Notes: generated by a model not told the origin, from the letters alone. DNA of 64,000 nt from Cytophagaceae bacterium (GCA_027488865.1 JAIYAU010000018.1:66635-130634), one strand, 5' to 3'. Positions 45,137 to 55,475 are shown, numbered from the stretch's first letter. Translations and numbers: made by a program.

Positions 45137-46024
45137 ATGAGCTATTTTATGAAGACACTTATCAAAATAATTTACAATTTCATTCCATTCAAAAGAGAAT
45201 TTTACTCCTTTTTGAAAATTATATGGAAACCCAATCAATCTTTATATCAACATTTTCATTTTAAAGGTGTATTCAAGGTAGACGTTGGTAAATCGAAAAA
45301 CTTTTTAATAAAACATCATGGGTATGAGATTGAAAATGAAATATTTTGGGCAGGATTGAAAAATGGTTGGGAAAAGGAATCTATCAAATTATGGATAAAG
45401 CTGTGTGAAACGTCTCAAGTTGTTTTTGATATTGGCGCAAATACTGGTGTATATTCATTAGTTGCTAAGGCGGTTAACCCTAATATTAATGTATATGCTT
45501 TTGAGCCAGTTTCAAGAGTTTTTGCTAAACTAAAGGAAAACATTACCCTTAATAAATTTGATATAGTTCCAATAGAAAAGGCTGTGTCAAATACTGATGG
45601 AACAGCAATTATTTATGACACCGATTCTGAGCATATCTTATCTGTTACAGTTAATAAAAATTTATCTTCACCAGAAACTAAAGTTATAGAAACCCAAATT
45701 AGTACTGTGAGTTTAAACTCATTCATAAGCCAAAATAATATTAAGAAGGTGGATTTAATAAAAATTGATGTAGAAACACACGAGCCAGAAGTCTTAGAAG
45801 GTTTTTCAGATTATTTAATTCATTTTAAGCCCACCTTATTAATTGAGATATTAAACAATGAAGTAGGAGAAAAAGTAAATAAAATACTACAAGGGTTGGA
45901 TTATTTATACTTTAATATTGACGAGAAAGGGGGAATTCGTCAAATGGATAAAATCACAAAAAGCGACTTTTATAACTATTTGGTTTGTAATTACGACATT
46001 GCTGTTAAATTAGGATTGGCATAA
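45137..46024 (+). CDS. FkbM-family SAM-dependent methyltransferase
   Basis: 295 residues. The SAM-binding motif I is VVFDIGANTGVYSLVAKAV, with the acidic motif II in VYAFEPVSRVFAKLKENI, and the FkbM C-terminal signature is VDLIKIDVETHEPEVLEGF followed by PTLLIEIL. Such enzymes O-methylate sugars of surface polysaccharides or natural products. The start is ATG 45137; M5 at 45149 is possible. Upstream is the tandem repeat array, downstream a gene remnant, so the gene may lie on a transferred segment. Confidence 0.88.
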   Translation: MSYFMKTLIKIIYNFIPFKREFYSFLKIIWKPNQSLYQHFHFKGVFKVDVGKSKNFLIKHHGYEIENEIFWAGLKNGWEKESIKLWIKLCETSQVVFDIGANTGVYSLVAKAVNPNINVYAFEPVSRVFAKLKENITLNKFDIVPIEKAVSNTDGTAIIYDTDSEHILSVTVNKNLSSPETKVIETQISTVSLNSFISQNNIKKVDLIKIDVETHEPEVLEGFSDYLIHFKPTLLIEILNNEVGEKVNKILQGLDYLYFNIDEKGGIRQMDKITKSDFYNYLVCNYDIAVKLGLA

Positions 46025-46255
46025 GGACATCCGCCTTTTTTTGAAGCAACGGAGGTGATATATGAAGCCATTGACAAACGTATAAACGAATTGGTAGATA
46101 AAACAACCTACAACTGTAAGTATGTACTTCTAGTAGGGGCTATTCTAATTAACAGTGATACTGATATGGGTTCTTTTACACAAGTTAGACGCTTTGACGT
46201 AATTGAACTATCTACAAATACAAGACAAAACCATCTAAGCTATTTAACACCATAA
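46025..46255 (+). pseudogene. C-terminal remnant of an unknown gene
   Basis: Directly after the methyltransferase stop, an open frame reads GHPPFFEATEVIYEAIDKR and goes on with CKYVLLVGAILINSDTDMG and FTQVRRFDVIEL before a stop at 46255. The amino-acid pattern looks like real protein, yet there is no credible start codon: the GTG at 46055 lies inside the coding-like stretch. The most likely reading is the tail of a gene whose front was lost. I do not recognise the family. It is also possible that it is a short gene starting at GTG 46055, which is preceded by GGAGG. Confidence 0.45.
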
Positions 46256-46283
46256 CATAAGCCAGTAGCTAGTAACTTTTAAC

Positions 46284-46325
46284 AAAGGGTTTTCTAATAC
46301 AAACTATTAAGACAAAACCTTTATT
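46284..46325. terminator. possible terminator between the remnant and hemE
   Basis: A stem pairing AAAGGGTTTT (46284-46293) with AAAACCTTT (46314-46322), one bulged base and a 20-nt loop, lying between two convergent units. Weak. Confidence 0.3.
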
Positions 46326-46349
46326 ACATTTATTGAAAACCTATCCTGT

Positions 46350-47414
46350 TTACGCGGAAATGATTAGATTATTTTTAGCTACAAGATTAGCACTGTATTC
46401 TTTTACATTTTCAATAAAATATTTTACTTTTTCCTTGTCTGTTTCTGGATATACGCCGTGCCCAAGGTTAGCGATGTATCGTTGTGTTCCAAATTGATCA
46501 ATCATAGTTTTAACCAATCGTTTTATTTCCTCATTAGGGGCGAATAGGGCACAGGGGTCTAAATTTCCTTGAAGTGTTTTATTCCCTCCTAGTTTTCTTG
46601 CTTCGAGTGGCTCCATGTTCCAGTCAATACCAATCACATTGCAGTTAAGTAATGCGGTTTCTTCAATGGCATGATGTGCCCCTTTGCCAAAAACAGTAAC
46701 GGGAGCAAGTGGTTGTAAAGCATTACATATTTGTGCAATATACTGTTGTGAAAATTCTCTATGAAGCGCTGGCGATAAAATGCCTGCCCAAGAATCGAAA
46801 ATTTGAATGAGGTCTGCTCCTGATGCAACTTGGGCTTTAAGATAAGTAATTGTAGCTGAGGTTATTTTTTGTAGCAACAAATGAGAAAGTTCAGGTTTTT
46901 GATATAACCAAGCACGAGCTTTGGTGAAGGTTTTTGAACCACTTCCTTCCGTCATATATGCAAAAATCGTCCATGGGGCACCAGCAAATCCAATTAATGG
47001 CACACGATTATTTAAGGCTTTTTTGGTTATTTTAATGGCGTCTAATACGTATGTCAACGATGTTTCTATTTCAATAGATAACGCATGAATATCGTCCTCG
47101 TTTTCAATAGTTTTAGGAAAATAAGGGCCCTTTTTTTCTTCCATTTGATAGTCACAACCCATGGCTTCAGGTACTACAAGAATGTCAGAAAAAATAATAG
47201 CTGCATCTACACCTAAAATATCAACAGGCTGAATAGTAACCTCCGCTGCAGCCTCAGGATTTTTTACAAAAGATTTAAATCCATCAAATTTAGATCTTAC
47301 GGCACGATATTCCGGCAATATTCTTCCAGCTTGACGCATTAACCATACGGGAGTGCGATTGGTAGGTAGACCAAGTGCTGCTTTTAGCAACAAATCATTT
47401 TTAAGGGTGGACAT
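46350..47414 (-). CDS. hemE: uroporphyrinogen decarboxylase
   Basis: 354 residues, typical HemE. It removes four acetate carboxyls from uroporphyrinogen III to give coproporphyrinogen III in haem synthesis. Family signatures are [21 protein letters not shown] near the N-terminus, [19 protein letters not shown], and [20 protein letters not shown] with the catalytic region around the Asp of FSDILVVP. It lies 2 nt after a lipoprotein gene, an unusual operon partner, and no other haem genes are near. Confidence 0.97.
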   Translation of the reverse strand: MSTLKNDLLLKAALGLPTNRTPVWLMRQAGRILPEYRAVRSKFDGFKSFVKNPEAAAEVTIQPVDILGVDAAIIFSDILVVPEAMGCDYQMEEKKGPYFPKTIENEDDIHALSIEIETSLTYVLDAIKITKKALNNRVPLIGFAGAPWTIFAYMTEGSGSKTFTKARAWLYQKPELSHLLLQKITSATITYLKAQVASGADLIQIFDSWAGILSPALHREFSQQYIAQICNALQPLAPVTVFGKGAHHAIEETALLNCNVIGIDWNMEPLEARKLGGNKTLQGNLDPCALFAPNEEIKRLVKTMIDQFGTQRYIANLGHGVYPETDKEKVKYFIENVKEYSANLVAKNNLIISA

Positions 47415-47416
47415 GA

Positions 47417-48007
47417 TTACTTTGGAAATAAAACGATAGGGGAGGTTTCAACTGTATCACTAATATTTAGTTTACGGTCTAATAACCTGATTTTGAATTT
47501 TAAGGTGTCATTGGCTAACGTTAGCGCAGGACTTGTTGAGCTTGTCGTGGCTTGGCTAAAGTCCATATCGTAATCGATGAATCCTTCAATGGCCGTTTGA
47601 TTTTTAAGCGATGATTCTGAGACAATAGGAACGATACCGTCAAAATCATAAAAATTATATGTGGGGTCGGTGGTAATGAATTTTAAATATTTATAAACCC
47701 CTTTCTTTAAAATATAAATATCAACCCAATAGTTTTTATTATAAGGGTTGTATTTAAAGGTTCGTGGTTTTGAAGTACCTATACTGTCTCCTAAGCGATA
47801 AATAAGATCAGTCTCATCAGTATTGAGGCCGATATCTCCATTCCCATCTTTAAAATTTATTTTAATGGTTACTATATTAGTAGCATTGTTTAGAGATATT
47901 TGGTTAAACGATATTTCTGGGATAGCGGGATATTCTGGTGGTTTAAGGCAGCCTCCGAAAAAGAAAGTTGCAATAAAGCTTATTGATATTAATAGTAGGT
48001 ATCTCAT
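47417..48007 (-). CDS. hypothetical lipoprotein
   Basis: 196 residues: signal peptide ([17 protein letters not shown]) with lipobox FGGC, Cys 20, followed by [12 protein letters not shown]. The body is beta-rich with the motif [17 protein letters not shown], an acidic loop common in lipoproteins of this phylum and possibly a calcium-binding site. It ends [13 protein letters not shown]. No known function. It is the first gene ahead of hemE (2 nt gap), with a TAATTTTG promoter box just upstream. Confidence 0.8.
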   Translation of the reverse strand: MRYLLLISISFIATFFFGGCLKPPEYPAIPEISFNQISLNNATNIVTIKINFKDGNGDIGLNTDETDLIYRLGDSIGTSKPRTFKYNPYNKNYWVDIYILKKGVYKYLKFITTDPTYNFYDFDGIVPIVSESSLKNQTAIEGFIDYDMDFSQATTSSTSPALTLANDTLKFKIRLLDRKLNISDTVETSPIVLFPK

Positions 48008-48015
48008 TTGTAATA

Positions 48016-48023
48016 CAAAATTA
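48016..48023 (-). promoter_or_regulatory. -7 promoter box for the lipoprotein-hemE operon
   Basis: CAAAATTA on the plus strand reads TAATTTTG on the minus strand, a TAnnTTTG match only 8 nt before the lipoprotein ATG at 48007. The short leader leaves little room for a ribosome-binding site. Confidence 0.4.
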
Positions 48024-48064
48024 GCAATCTTTCATAGACTAACGTATTTTTACATTTAAATAAT

Positions 48065-49048
48065 ATGAGCTTTTACGAAAAATTTCTTTCAACATTGCAT
48101 TTACCCTCAGCGGCAAATTTTGAAGAGCAGGCGCTGGCGTTATTCTACTATCAATATCAAAACAACCAGGTTTATAAACAATTTGTTGATATAATTGGTA
48201 AAGATCCGCAAAATGTGACCTATCATACTATTCCTTTTTTACCAATAGAATTTTTTAAAACGCATGAAATAAAAACACAATTTTGGCAAGAAGAATGTAT
48301 TTTTGAAAGTAGCGGTACCACAGGAATGACGCCAAGTTTACATTATGTTAAATCCCTAAATCATTATCTAAACAATGCCCAAGTTATTTTTGAACAAGTT
48401 TATGGCTCGGTTAGCGAATGTACGTTTTTAGCCCTTTTACCGTCCTATTTAGAAAGGGGAAATTCCTCGTTGGTGGCAATGGTAGATTATTTTATAAAAC
48501 TATCTAAATCAAATCATTCTGGTTTTTTTCATCATGACCATCTACGTTTGTATGATACCATAAAATCTTGCCTTAATAATCACGAAAAAGTTGTGTTGAT
48601 AGGGGTGACCTATGCGTTGTTAGATTTTGCTGAATTATATTCTGTTGATCTTAAGGATGGTATAGTAATTGAAACAGGTGGAATGAAAGGTAGAAAAAAG
48701 GAGTTAGTAAGAGAACAAGTGCATGAAAAATTGAAGGATTGTTTTAACACTACTATTCAATCAGAATATGGCATGACCGAGTTGATGTCCCAAGCATATG
48801 CCACCAAAGAAGGTATTTATCAGCCACCTCCTTGGCTGAGAGCTATCACACGAGATGTAAACGACCCTTTTTGTATCTACAACTCTGGGAAACGGGGAGC
48901 CATTAATATTATTGACTTAGCCAATATCGATACCTGTGCTTTTATAGCTACCCAAGATTTAGGAATTGTAAATGAGGATTATTCTTTTGAGATTTTAGGC
49001 AGATTTGATAACTCAGACTTGAGGGGATGTAGCCTATTAACCATTTAG
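48065..49048 (+). CDS. LuxE-like acyl-protein synthetase
   Basis: 327 residues of the adenylate-forming LuxE family. The AMP-binding motif is FESSGTTGMTPSLHYV, the middle has VVLIGVTYALLDFAELY, and a late family segment is ETGGMKGRKKELVREQVHEKL followed by SEYGMTELMSQAYATKEGIY. LuxE activates fatty acids for luciferase, but in Bacteroidota these homologues occur without luciferase and probably activate acyl groups for a surface or lipid pathway. Divergent from the lipoprotein-hemE unit. Confidence 0.87.
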   Translation: MSFYEKFLSTLHLPSAANFEEQALALFYYQYQNNQVYKQFVDIIGKDPQNVTYHTIPFLPIEFFKTHEIKTQFWQEECIFESSGTTGMTPSLHYVKSLNHYLNNAQVIFEQVYGSVSECTFLALLPSYLERGNSSLVAMVDYFIKLSKSNHSGFFHHDHLRLYDTIKSCLNNHEKVVLIGVTYALLDFAELYSVDLKDGIVIETGGMKGRKKELVREQVHEKLKDCFNTTIQSEYGMTELMSQAYATKEGIYQPPPWLRAITRDVNDPFCIYNSGKRGAINIIDLANIDTCAFIATQDLGIVNEDYSFEILGRFDNSDLRGCSLLTI

Positions 49049-49434
49049 ACCTTATTTTTTGCTTTTTGAGTTCTGAAACAAATTTCATAATGTCGGTTAA
49101 TAGATGGCTTTTGTAAACGTGCTTTGAATAATTGCTTGAATGGATTAATACTTAAGTTTTTCAAAAATTATTTAATAAAGCTTGTCATAATTTTTTTATT
49201 AAAATATTGAATTAATAATCAAAGGGTTATGGGTTTATGTTCAGTGATTTCTCATTATTTGATCGTTGGTACAAAAGACCACTTATAAAATTAAGTCAGG
49301 AATATGCCATAATTTAGCTTTAAAGGATAAGTAAATCCAACATACATGGTAAAAAATGCGTTATCGAGTAGTAGTGTTGATTTTTTATATTATCAAGGTT
49401 TATTATATTTATAAAATTATTAAATGCACAGTCT
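49049..49434. other. 386-bp intergenic region
   Basis: No gene recognised. The longest short frames (such as 26 codons from an ATG near 49236) have no supporting features. The region is AT-rich and must hold the promoter of the DUF4153 gene. Confidence 0.4.
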
Positions 49435-51240
49435 ATGATAAAACTACCTTCAATAAAACAATTAACTGAAGGATTTACAAAAACATGTTTAAGATTTCCT
49501 TTTGCTGTAGTTTATGCCTTCATGGGCACTTTTACTGCTATTTATCTTGTTGATTCACATAGGGATGACGATAACGTTGCGAAAATTCTTTATAAAATAA
49601 TATTGTCAGCAGCGTTGGGAGTTCTCTCAGCTACGGCTATTACTTTAATAACGGAGCGATTAAAAAAAGGAACACAGGGCTATATAGTTGCAAGCATCTT
49701 TAAGGTAATAACTCCAATAGCTTATTACTTTAGCCTTCCAGATGAGTTAAACACCAGGTCCACTATTAAATATATGATTATCATGTTGGCTTTGCATCTG
49801 ATTGTTTCCTACGCACCGTTTATATGGAAAGGAACTATCAATGGTTTTTGGCAATTTAATAAAAGTCTATTTATCAACTTCCTGGTGTCGATTTTGTATT
49901 CTAGTGTGTTGTACTTAGGCCTTATAGCGGCCTTAGGTACTGTAGATGAGCTATTTAATGTTAATTTAGATTATAAAATCTATCTAAAGCTTTATATTTT
50001 TATGGCTGGCATTTTTAACACAATATTCTTTTTGGCAAGTGTACCTGAGTATTTTACCGAACTTGATAACGAAACAGACTATCCCAAAGGCCTTAAGATT
50101 TTCACACAATTTGTACTACTTCCATTGGTAATTATTTACCTCATAATCTTATATGTTTATGAAGCTAAAATAATTTTTACAAATACCATGCCTGCTGGTA
50201 TAGTGTCATATTTGGTAATTGGTTTTGCAGTTTTTGGTATTTTGGCGTTGCTTTTGGTGTATCCCATACAAGAGAAAATTGGCAACCAATGGATAAAAAG
50301 ATTCTCTACTTCATTTTATATTGCACTTTTCCCTTTAATTGGATTGCTTTTCTGGGCAATTGGCTTGAGGGTAATGCAATATGGATTTACAGAAAAACGA
50401 TATTTTATTTTAGCTTTAGCTTGTTGGTTAACCTTCGTGTCGTTTTATTATCTTCTTAACAAATCCAAGAACATTAAAATTATTCCTGTGAGTCTAAGCT
50501 TATTAATGTTATTATCAATATATGGACCTTGGTCAGCTTTTGAAATATCCATGTTTAGTCAACAATCAATTCTAGTAGATTTATTAAAGAAAAATAAAAT
50601 TTATAATGGTCAAAAAATCACAAAAACGAATGTAAAAATAACTGAAAATGACGAAACCCAAATTGGACGGATAGTAGATTATTTATGCACCAATCATGGT
50701 GTGAAAAGTTTGGCGTATGTTCTTGGTAGTCAAATCGATTCTGTTGCAAATGTAAAACCTGAAAGTAGCTATGCACAAACCAATTTTGTTTTGAAAAAAT
50801 TAGGTTTAAAGTATCCAAATTACAGTTATAATCCTGATGTAAAGAAATACTTTACATACAGTGCCCCTCAAGCCAACGTAATGACTATTCCTTACCAATC
50901 AGTAATAAAATATAGTGGTAGCGACTACTTAAACGAATACCAGATAGCTTTAGATAATAAACTATACCTATTAAAAGTAGATGTTGATAAGTACACCTTT
51001 AATATCACTCAAGGTAAAGACACACTTGTGAAGCAAGATTTATCAACCCTTTTATTAAAAATCGCTAAAGAAAACAGCACCAATGTTACTAAAAATAATT
51101 ATGAAATTATTAATGAACAAAATGGTCTGAGTTATAAACTAGTATTTCAAAAGGTAAGCACGTATTACGACCTAGAACAAAATACGCTTGAAAGTAGTAA
51201 TTTTGAATTTTATTTACTTTTAAATCCTGTTAAAAAGTAA
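49435..51240 (+). CDS. DUF4153 integral membrane protein
   Basis: 601 residues. Residues about 20-380 hold some ten membrane helices (FPFAVVYAFMGTFTAIYLV, SAALGVLSATAITLITERL, then ALIVFGILALLLVYPIQE-like and CWLTFVSFYYLL). About 400-601 is a soluble beta-rich domain outside the membrane, with the conserved-looking DYLCTNHGVKSLAYVLG and PYQSVIKYSGSDYLNEYQIA. The domain family is found in Bacteroidota and Firmicutes, with no function established. Probably an inner-membrane protein with a periplasmic C-terminal domain. It precedes the PorE-like gene by 65 nt. Confidence 0.8.
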   Translation: MIKLPSIKQLTEGFTKTCLRFPFAVVYAFMGTFTAIYLVDSHRDDDNVAKILYKIILSAALGVLSATAITLITERLKKGTQGYIVASIFKVITPIAYYFSLPDELNTRSTIKYMIIMLALHLIVSYAPFIWKGTINGFWQFNKSLFINFLVSILYSSVLYLGLIAALGTVDELFNVNLDYKIYLKLYIFMAGIFNTIFFLASVPEYFTELDNETDYPKGLKIFTQFVLLPLVIIYLIILYVYEAKIIFTNTMPAGIVSYLVIGFAVFGILALLLVYPIQEKIGNQWIKRFSTSFYIALFPLIGLLFWAIGLRVMQYGFTEKRYFILALACWLTFVSFYYLLNKSKNIKIIPVSLSLLMLLSIYGPWSAFEISMFSQQSILVDLLKKNKIYNGQKITKTNVKITENDETQIGRIVDYLCTNHGVKSLAYVLGSQIDSVANVKPESSYAQTNFVLKKLGLKYPNYSYNPDVKKYFTYSAPQANVMTIPYQSVIKYSGSDYLNEYQIALDNKLYLLKVDVDKYTFNITQGKDTLVKQDLSTLLLKIAKENSTNVTKNNYEIINEQNGLSYKLVFQKVSTYYDLEQNTLESSNFEFYLLLNPVKK

Positions 51241-51305
51241 TATCTGAATTAGATTAAGTATGATTTAAAGTGATATTGAAATATCACACTATTAACCCCA
51301 ATTAA

Positions 51306-53234
51306 ATGAAGCACAAAGTAACATTAATCTTATTATTGGTAATACCTATAACTACGCTACTTTCGCAACCAAAGAATCAAGCTCAGTACAGCACAAAAAA
51401 CAAAAAGGCTATTTTGTACTTTACTGAAGCCCAAACATTTATGGTAAGAAAACTGTATCCTGAGGCTATTGAAAATTTAACAAATGCCCTAAAAAAGGAT
51501 GATGAGTTTGTAGAAGCTTATGTACTGCTGGGTACTATATATAAAGTGACAAAAAACTATACCAAAGCAAAGCTAAACTTGCAAAAAGCTATTGATTTAC
51601 AACCTAATAACGAAAATTTAAATTCAAATTATTTCGCTTTGGGTGAATTAAATATGAGAGAGGGCAAATACCAAGAGGCAAAACCTTATTTGCAAAAATT
51701 TCTAACCTTTAAAACCTCAAAACCTCCTTATACCTATCAAGCGGAACGATTTATTAAGAACTGCGATTTTGCTGTATCAGCCATCAACAATCCGCTTGAC
51801 TTTAAACCAACCATTATGGATGCTAAAATAAATAGCTTTCATGATCAGTACTTTCCGTCGATAACGGCGGATGGCAGAACACTAATTTACACCTCAATAC
51901 GGTCTTTTTCACAAACTGATGATGAAAATTTGGTAATATCGACACTTGGAGACAACGGCTGGAGTTCCCCGTCTAGTATATCAACAAACATAAACACCAT
52001 TAATAATGAAGGCACTGCGAGCATTTCGGGTGATGGAAAAACTTTGGTATTTACCTCGTGCGGAAGAAGAGATAGTAAAGGAACTTGCGATTTATATATT
52101 TCTTATAAAAAAGGTAACGAATGGACAATTCCAGTAAATATGGGTGAACCAATTAACTCGCGTGAATGGGAATCACAACCTTCATTATCCGCAGATGGTA
52201 GGACATTGTATTTTGCATCTTCTAGAAGAAGCGGTTTCGGCAAAACCGATATATTTGTAAGCTACCTTGGGGAGCAAAACGTTTGGAGTGTCCCGAAAAA
52301 TTTAGGACCCAAAATAAATACACCAGAGGATGATGCTGCACCATTTATACACGCCAACGGCAAATCTCTATATTTCAGCTCTAATGGAAGACCTGGCATG
52401 GGTGGCTTTGATATATACCTTACTACCAAAGAAGATACTGGTTTTGTTACACCTGTAAACATGGGATATCCTTTAAACACAAGCAACGACGAACAAAGCC
52501 TAATAATATCTACAGACTACCAAAAGGGCTATTACTCGGGTGAAGTTATTACTAAGGGCAATACCTCAAATGTAATTTTTGAATTTGATGTACCGAAGGC
52601 TTTGCAAAGTACCCAAAAAACAAATATTGCCAAAGGAACAGTTTATGATGCCGTCACCAAACAAAAACTACAAGCAAGGGTAGAGCTAATTGATATTAAA
52701 ACTAATAAAATGGTTACAGTTGTAAACTCCGACAACATAAATGGAGACTACACCTTGGTACTAAATGAAGGGGCTGAATATGCACTATATTGTAGTAAAG
52801 AAGGATATTTATTTAAAAGTATGTCATTCAATTATACTGATCCACAAAAATTTGATCCCATTTCTTTAGATATATACCTCGAACCAGCTGTAGCTGGAGC
52901 ACACATTATTTTGAACAACATTTTTTTTGAAACGGGCAAATATGAACTACAAGAAAAATCAAAAACAGAACTTGACAAACTTGTTTCATTCCTAAAAAAT
53001 AATCCTCAAGTAAAAGTTGAAATTTCTGGTCACACGGATGATGTGGGAAAACATGAAGACAATATGAAGCTATCTAGCCTTAGAGCCAAAGCCGTCGCAG
53101 AATACATCATAAAATTAGGTATTAATGCAACTAGTTTAAAATACGTTGGTTACGGAGAAACTCAACCAACAAAACCCAATGATAATGAAGAAAACAGGCA
53201 GCTAAATAGAAGAATCGAATTTAAGATTCTGTAA
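51306..53234 (+). CDS. PorE-like protein (TPR, PD40 propeller, CRD, OmpA)
   Basis: A 642-residue exported protein with signal peptide (LILLLVIPITTLLSQ). Order of domains: TPR about 35-160 (AYVLLGTIYKVTKNYTKAKL), PD40 propeller about 170-430 (SITADGRTLIYTS, ISGDGKTLVFTS, LSADGRTLYFASSRRSGFG), carboxypeptidase regulatory-like about 440-530, OmpA domain about 535-642 with GHTDDVGKHEDNMKLSSLRAKAV. Length and order match PorE, the type IX secretion factor that ties the translocon to peptidoglycan. It is the closer match of the two PorE-like proteins here. Convergent with a STAS-like gene that overlaps its last 14 nt. Confidence 0.9.
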   Translation: MKHKVTLILLLVIPITTLLSQPKNQAQYSTKNKKAILYFTEAQTFMVRKLYPEAIENLTNALKKDDEFVEAYVLLGTIYKVTKNYTKAKLNLQKAIDLQPNNENLNSNYFALGELNMREGKYQEAKPYLQKFLTFKTSKPPYTYQAERFIKNCDFAVSAINNPLDFKPTIMDAKINSFHDQYFPSITADGRTLIYTSIRSFSQTDDENLVISTLGDNGWSSPSSISTNINTINNEGTASISGDGKTLVFTSCGRRDSKGTCDLYISYKKGNEWTIPVNMGEPINSREWESQPSLSADGRTLYFASSRRSGFGKTDIFVSYLGEQNVWSVPKNLGPKINTPEDDAAPFIHANGKSLYFSSNGRPGMGGFDIYLTTKEDTGFVTPVNMGYPLNTSNDEQSLIISTDYQKGYYSGEVITKGNTSNVIFEFDVPKALQSTQKTNIAKGTVYDAVTKQKLQARVELIDIKTNKMVTVVNSDNINGDYTLVLNEGAEYALYCSKEGYLFKSMSFNYTDPQKFDPISLDIYLEPAVAGAHIILNNIFFETGKYELQEKSKTELDKLVSFLKNNPQVKVEISGHTDDVGKHEDNMKLSSLRAKAVAEYIIKLGINATSLKYVGYGETQPTKPNDNEENRQLNRRIEFKIL

Positions 53235-53634
53235 ATAGTTTATCCTCCATGAGCCATTGCATGGCCAAGAGTTCACTATCAAAATAATGTGTTTTGTTGC
53301 TTGCATAAGTCATGCGTTCAATAGCTTTAAGTACCTTTTCTGCAATTAATCCATCATTACTTAAAAGAATCGCTATTCTAGTGGCATAATCGGTATTGAG
53401 TTTTTCAATTGCGTATAACTCTTGTTCTTCGGTAGAAAAGTGCTTAAACTCTCTTAAATCCACCAACACTTTGGTAGGTTCAAACTGACGAATTTGTTCA
53501 GCAAGCTTATTTATCTCTCTGGTATGTAATTCTTCACCTAGCTTTTGTGTACTCTGAAACCAGGTATTTTTTAAAAATTTTAAGTCCTTGTCGTATTGTA
53601 TTACTTGATATTTGCTAGTGTAAAATGCACGCAT
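53221..53634 (-). CDS. STAS/SpoIIAA-like protein
   Basis: 137 residues, cytoplasmic. The predicted beta-alpha pattern (YQVIQYDKDLKFLKNTW, then EPTKVLVDLREFKHFS, TRIAILLSNDGLI, HYFDSELLAMQWLMED) resembles SpoIIAA-like/STAS domain proteins seen across Bacteroidota. Function unknown; such domains bind nucleotides or lipids or act as anti-sigma partners. Its end overlaps the end of the convergent PorE-like gene by 14 nt. Confidence 0.7.
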   Translation of the reverse strand: MRAFYTSKYQVIQYDKDLKFLKNTWFQSTQKLGEELHTREINKLAEQIRQFEPTKVLVDLREFKHFSTEEQELYAIEKLNTDYATRIAILLSNDGLIAEKVLKAIERMTYASNKTHYFDSELLAMQWLMEDKLFTES

Positions 53635-53733
53635 GTTTCTTTATAAAGGTATGATCGAAAACGCATGCAATTTACCTATTAATGAACAAATTTATAGTTC
53701 AAATAGTGACCATGTAATAAAATACGCTAATTT

Positions 53734-54720
53734 TTACAATTCATTGGGAGATTTAAAATTCGTAGCCCAAAAATTAAGGTTTAATATGGTCGTTTCAAAA
53801 ATATTATTTAAAGCATTTTGAGTTAAAAATGCCTGATGTCCAGTTATCACCACATTTGGAAAAGTGAGTAACCTTGCAAATATATCATCAGTTAATAGTT
53901 CATTTGAATGATCGTAAAAAAACAAGCCTTTTTCTTTTTCATATACATCCAAACCTAATGCACCTATTTTACCAGATTTTATACCTTCAATTGCGTCGAT
54001 GGTATTTAATACACCACCTCTCGCAGTGTTGATGATCATTACCCCATTTTTCATTTTAGCAATTGAATCTTTGTTTATCAGATACTTAGTATGTTCATTA
54101 TAAGGAATTTGCAAGGTAATTATATCTGATTTACTAAATAATTCCTCCAAGCTAACATATTCCAAACCATAACTTTCCTCTACCTCTTTATTAGGCACAA
54201 GGTCAAATCCGAGTAGTTTACATCCAAAACCATATAAAATTTTAGCTACAATAGCTCCTATTCTACCCGTGCCAACAATCCCAACGGTTTTACCATTCAT
54301 GTCAAATCCTATAAGTCCATCAAGCGTATAATTATTAAGTTTAATGCGATTATTAGCCGGTATAATTTTTCTATTAAGTGTAAGCATCAAGGCAACAGAA
54401 TGTTCTGCAATTGAAAACGGGCTGTATTCAGGCACGTTTGCTACAGAAATTCCAAGCTCATGAGCCACTTTGAGGTCTATATGGTCTACCCCTACTGATC
54501 TTGTTGCCAAATGTTTAATGCCTTCTTCATGCAGCTTATACAACACAGGCGCACTACAGACATCATTTGTAAATACCACTACTGCTTCATGGTTTTTAAC
54601 AAAATTGATTGTGTCTAACGATAGTGATTCTGTATACAATGACAATTCGTGTTTACCTTGATTGGCTTGCCTTAAATTGTCTAATTCAAATTTTTTGATG
54701 TTGAAGATTGCGGTTTTCAT
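53734..54720 (-). CDS. ldhA: D-lactate dehydrogenase (D-2-hydroxyacid dehydrogenase)
   Basis: 328 residues. It reduces pyruvate to D-lactate with NADH in fermentation. The NAD motif is KTVGIVGTGRIGAIVAKIL, the Arg site is INTARGGVLNT, the active His is in TGHQAFLTQNA and the substrate-proximal RSVGVDHIDLKVA is typical. YEKEKGLFF followed by a serine-containing loop fits LdhA rather than other dehydrogenases of the family. LQIPYN replaces the more usual CPLT-like loop. Confidence 0.93.
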   Translation of the reverse strand: MKTAIFNIKKFELDNLRQANQGKHELSLYTESLSLDTINFVKNHEAVVVFTNDVCSAPVLYKLHEEGIKHLATRSVGVDHIDLKVAHELGISVANVPEYSPFSIAEHSVALMLTLNRKIIPANNRIKLNNYTLDGLIGFDMNGKTVGIVGTGRIGAIVAKILYGFGCKLLGFDLVPNKEVEESYGLEYVSLEELFSKSDIITLQIPYNEHTKYLINKDSIAKMKNGVMIINTARGGVLNTIDAIEGIKSGKIGALGLDVYEKEKGLFFYDHSNELLTDDIFARLLTFPNVVITGHQAFLTQNALNNIFETTILNLNFWATNFKSPNEL

Positions 54721-55010
54721 AAATTATAAATTTAAATGTTTATTTGCTTTGGTGAATACAAAATAGAACGAAAAATTTTGTAAGCTAGATGATAAAAGTC
54801 AACCTTGAAAATAACTTTAATTTTATATAATCGCTGGAACTTGATTATATGATTTAAATCCAATCTTTGGCTTATCTTAAATCAATAAAGTCTTAATATA
54901 TAAAAAAAACGGGCTATTAAGTTACATTAATTATTTACTTCTACAAGAGACCTTTGAGGTTTTTGATAAATGAGGTAGATTTATGGAGAAGACGATACCT
55001 TTAGCACTAA
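54721..55010. other. 290-bp intergenic region upstream of ldhA
   Basis: No gene or hairpin recognised. It must hold the ldhA promoter and the smpB 3' end. Confidence 0.4.
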
Positions 55011-55475
55011 TTATTTAAAACTTCTGTTTAATTCACGTTTTAAATCTTTCGTTTTAATATCTTCTCTTTTGTCGTATAATTTTTTACCTTTTGCTACAGC
55101 AATTTCAAGTTTTGCCAAACCTTTGTCGTTAATAAACAATCGAATGGGAATAATGGTGATGCCTTTATCAATAAGTAATTGAGAAATTTTATATATCTCT
55201 CGCTTTTTCAAAAGTAACTTTCTGTCTTTTAAAGGATCGTGATTATTGTATGTGCCTTCGTTATACTTGCTTATGTGCATATTTTTTATCCAAAGTCCGT
55301 TGTCGTTAATGTAACAAAAGCCATCATTGATGTTAACGTTTTGCATTCTAATAGACTTTATTTCAGTACCTTGCAATACAATACCTGCAGTAAAGGTTTC
55401 AATGAAAAAGAATTCGAATGATGCACTTTTATTTTTAATATTAACAGTAGAAGCAAATTTCTCTTTGGTTGACAT
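55011..55475 (-). CDS. smpB: SsrA-binding protein SmpB
   Basis: 154 residues, typical SmpB. It binds tmRNA and helps release ribosomes stalled on broken mRNAs. Signatures are NIKNKSASFEFFFIETFTAG, VLQGTEIKSIRM, DGFCYINDNGLWI, NMHISKYNEGTYNNHDP and the RNA-binding tail VAKGKKLYDKREDIKTKDLKR. The tmRNA gene is not in the window. Confidence 0.97.
   Translation of the reverse strand: MSTKEKFASTVNIKNKSASFEFFFIETFTAGIVLQGTEIKSIRMQNVNINDGFCYINDNGLWIKNMHISKYNEGTYNNHDPLKDRKLLLKKREIYKISQLLIDKGITIIPIRLFINDKGLAKLEIAVAKGKKLYDKREDIKTKDLKRELNRSFK

Noticed and set aside
53633-53821. A 62-codon plus-strand frame overlapping ldhA
   Set aside because: It overlaps the 3' end of a well-supported gene and has no features of its own.
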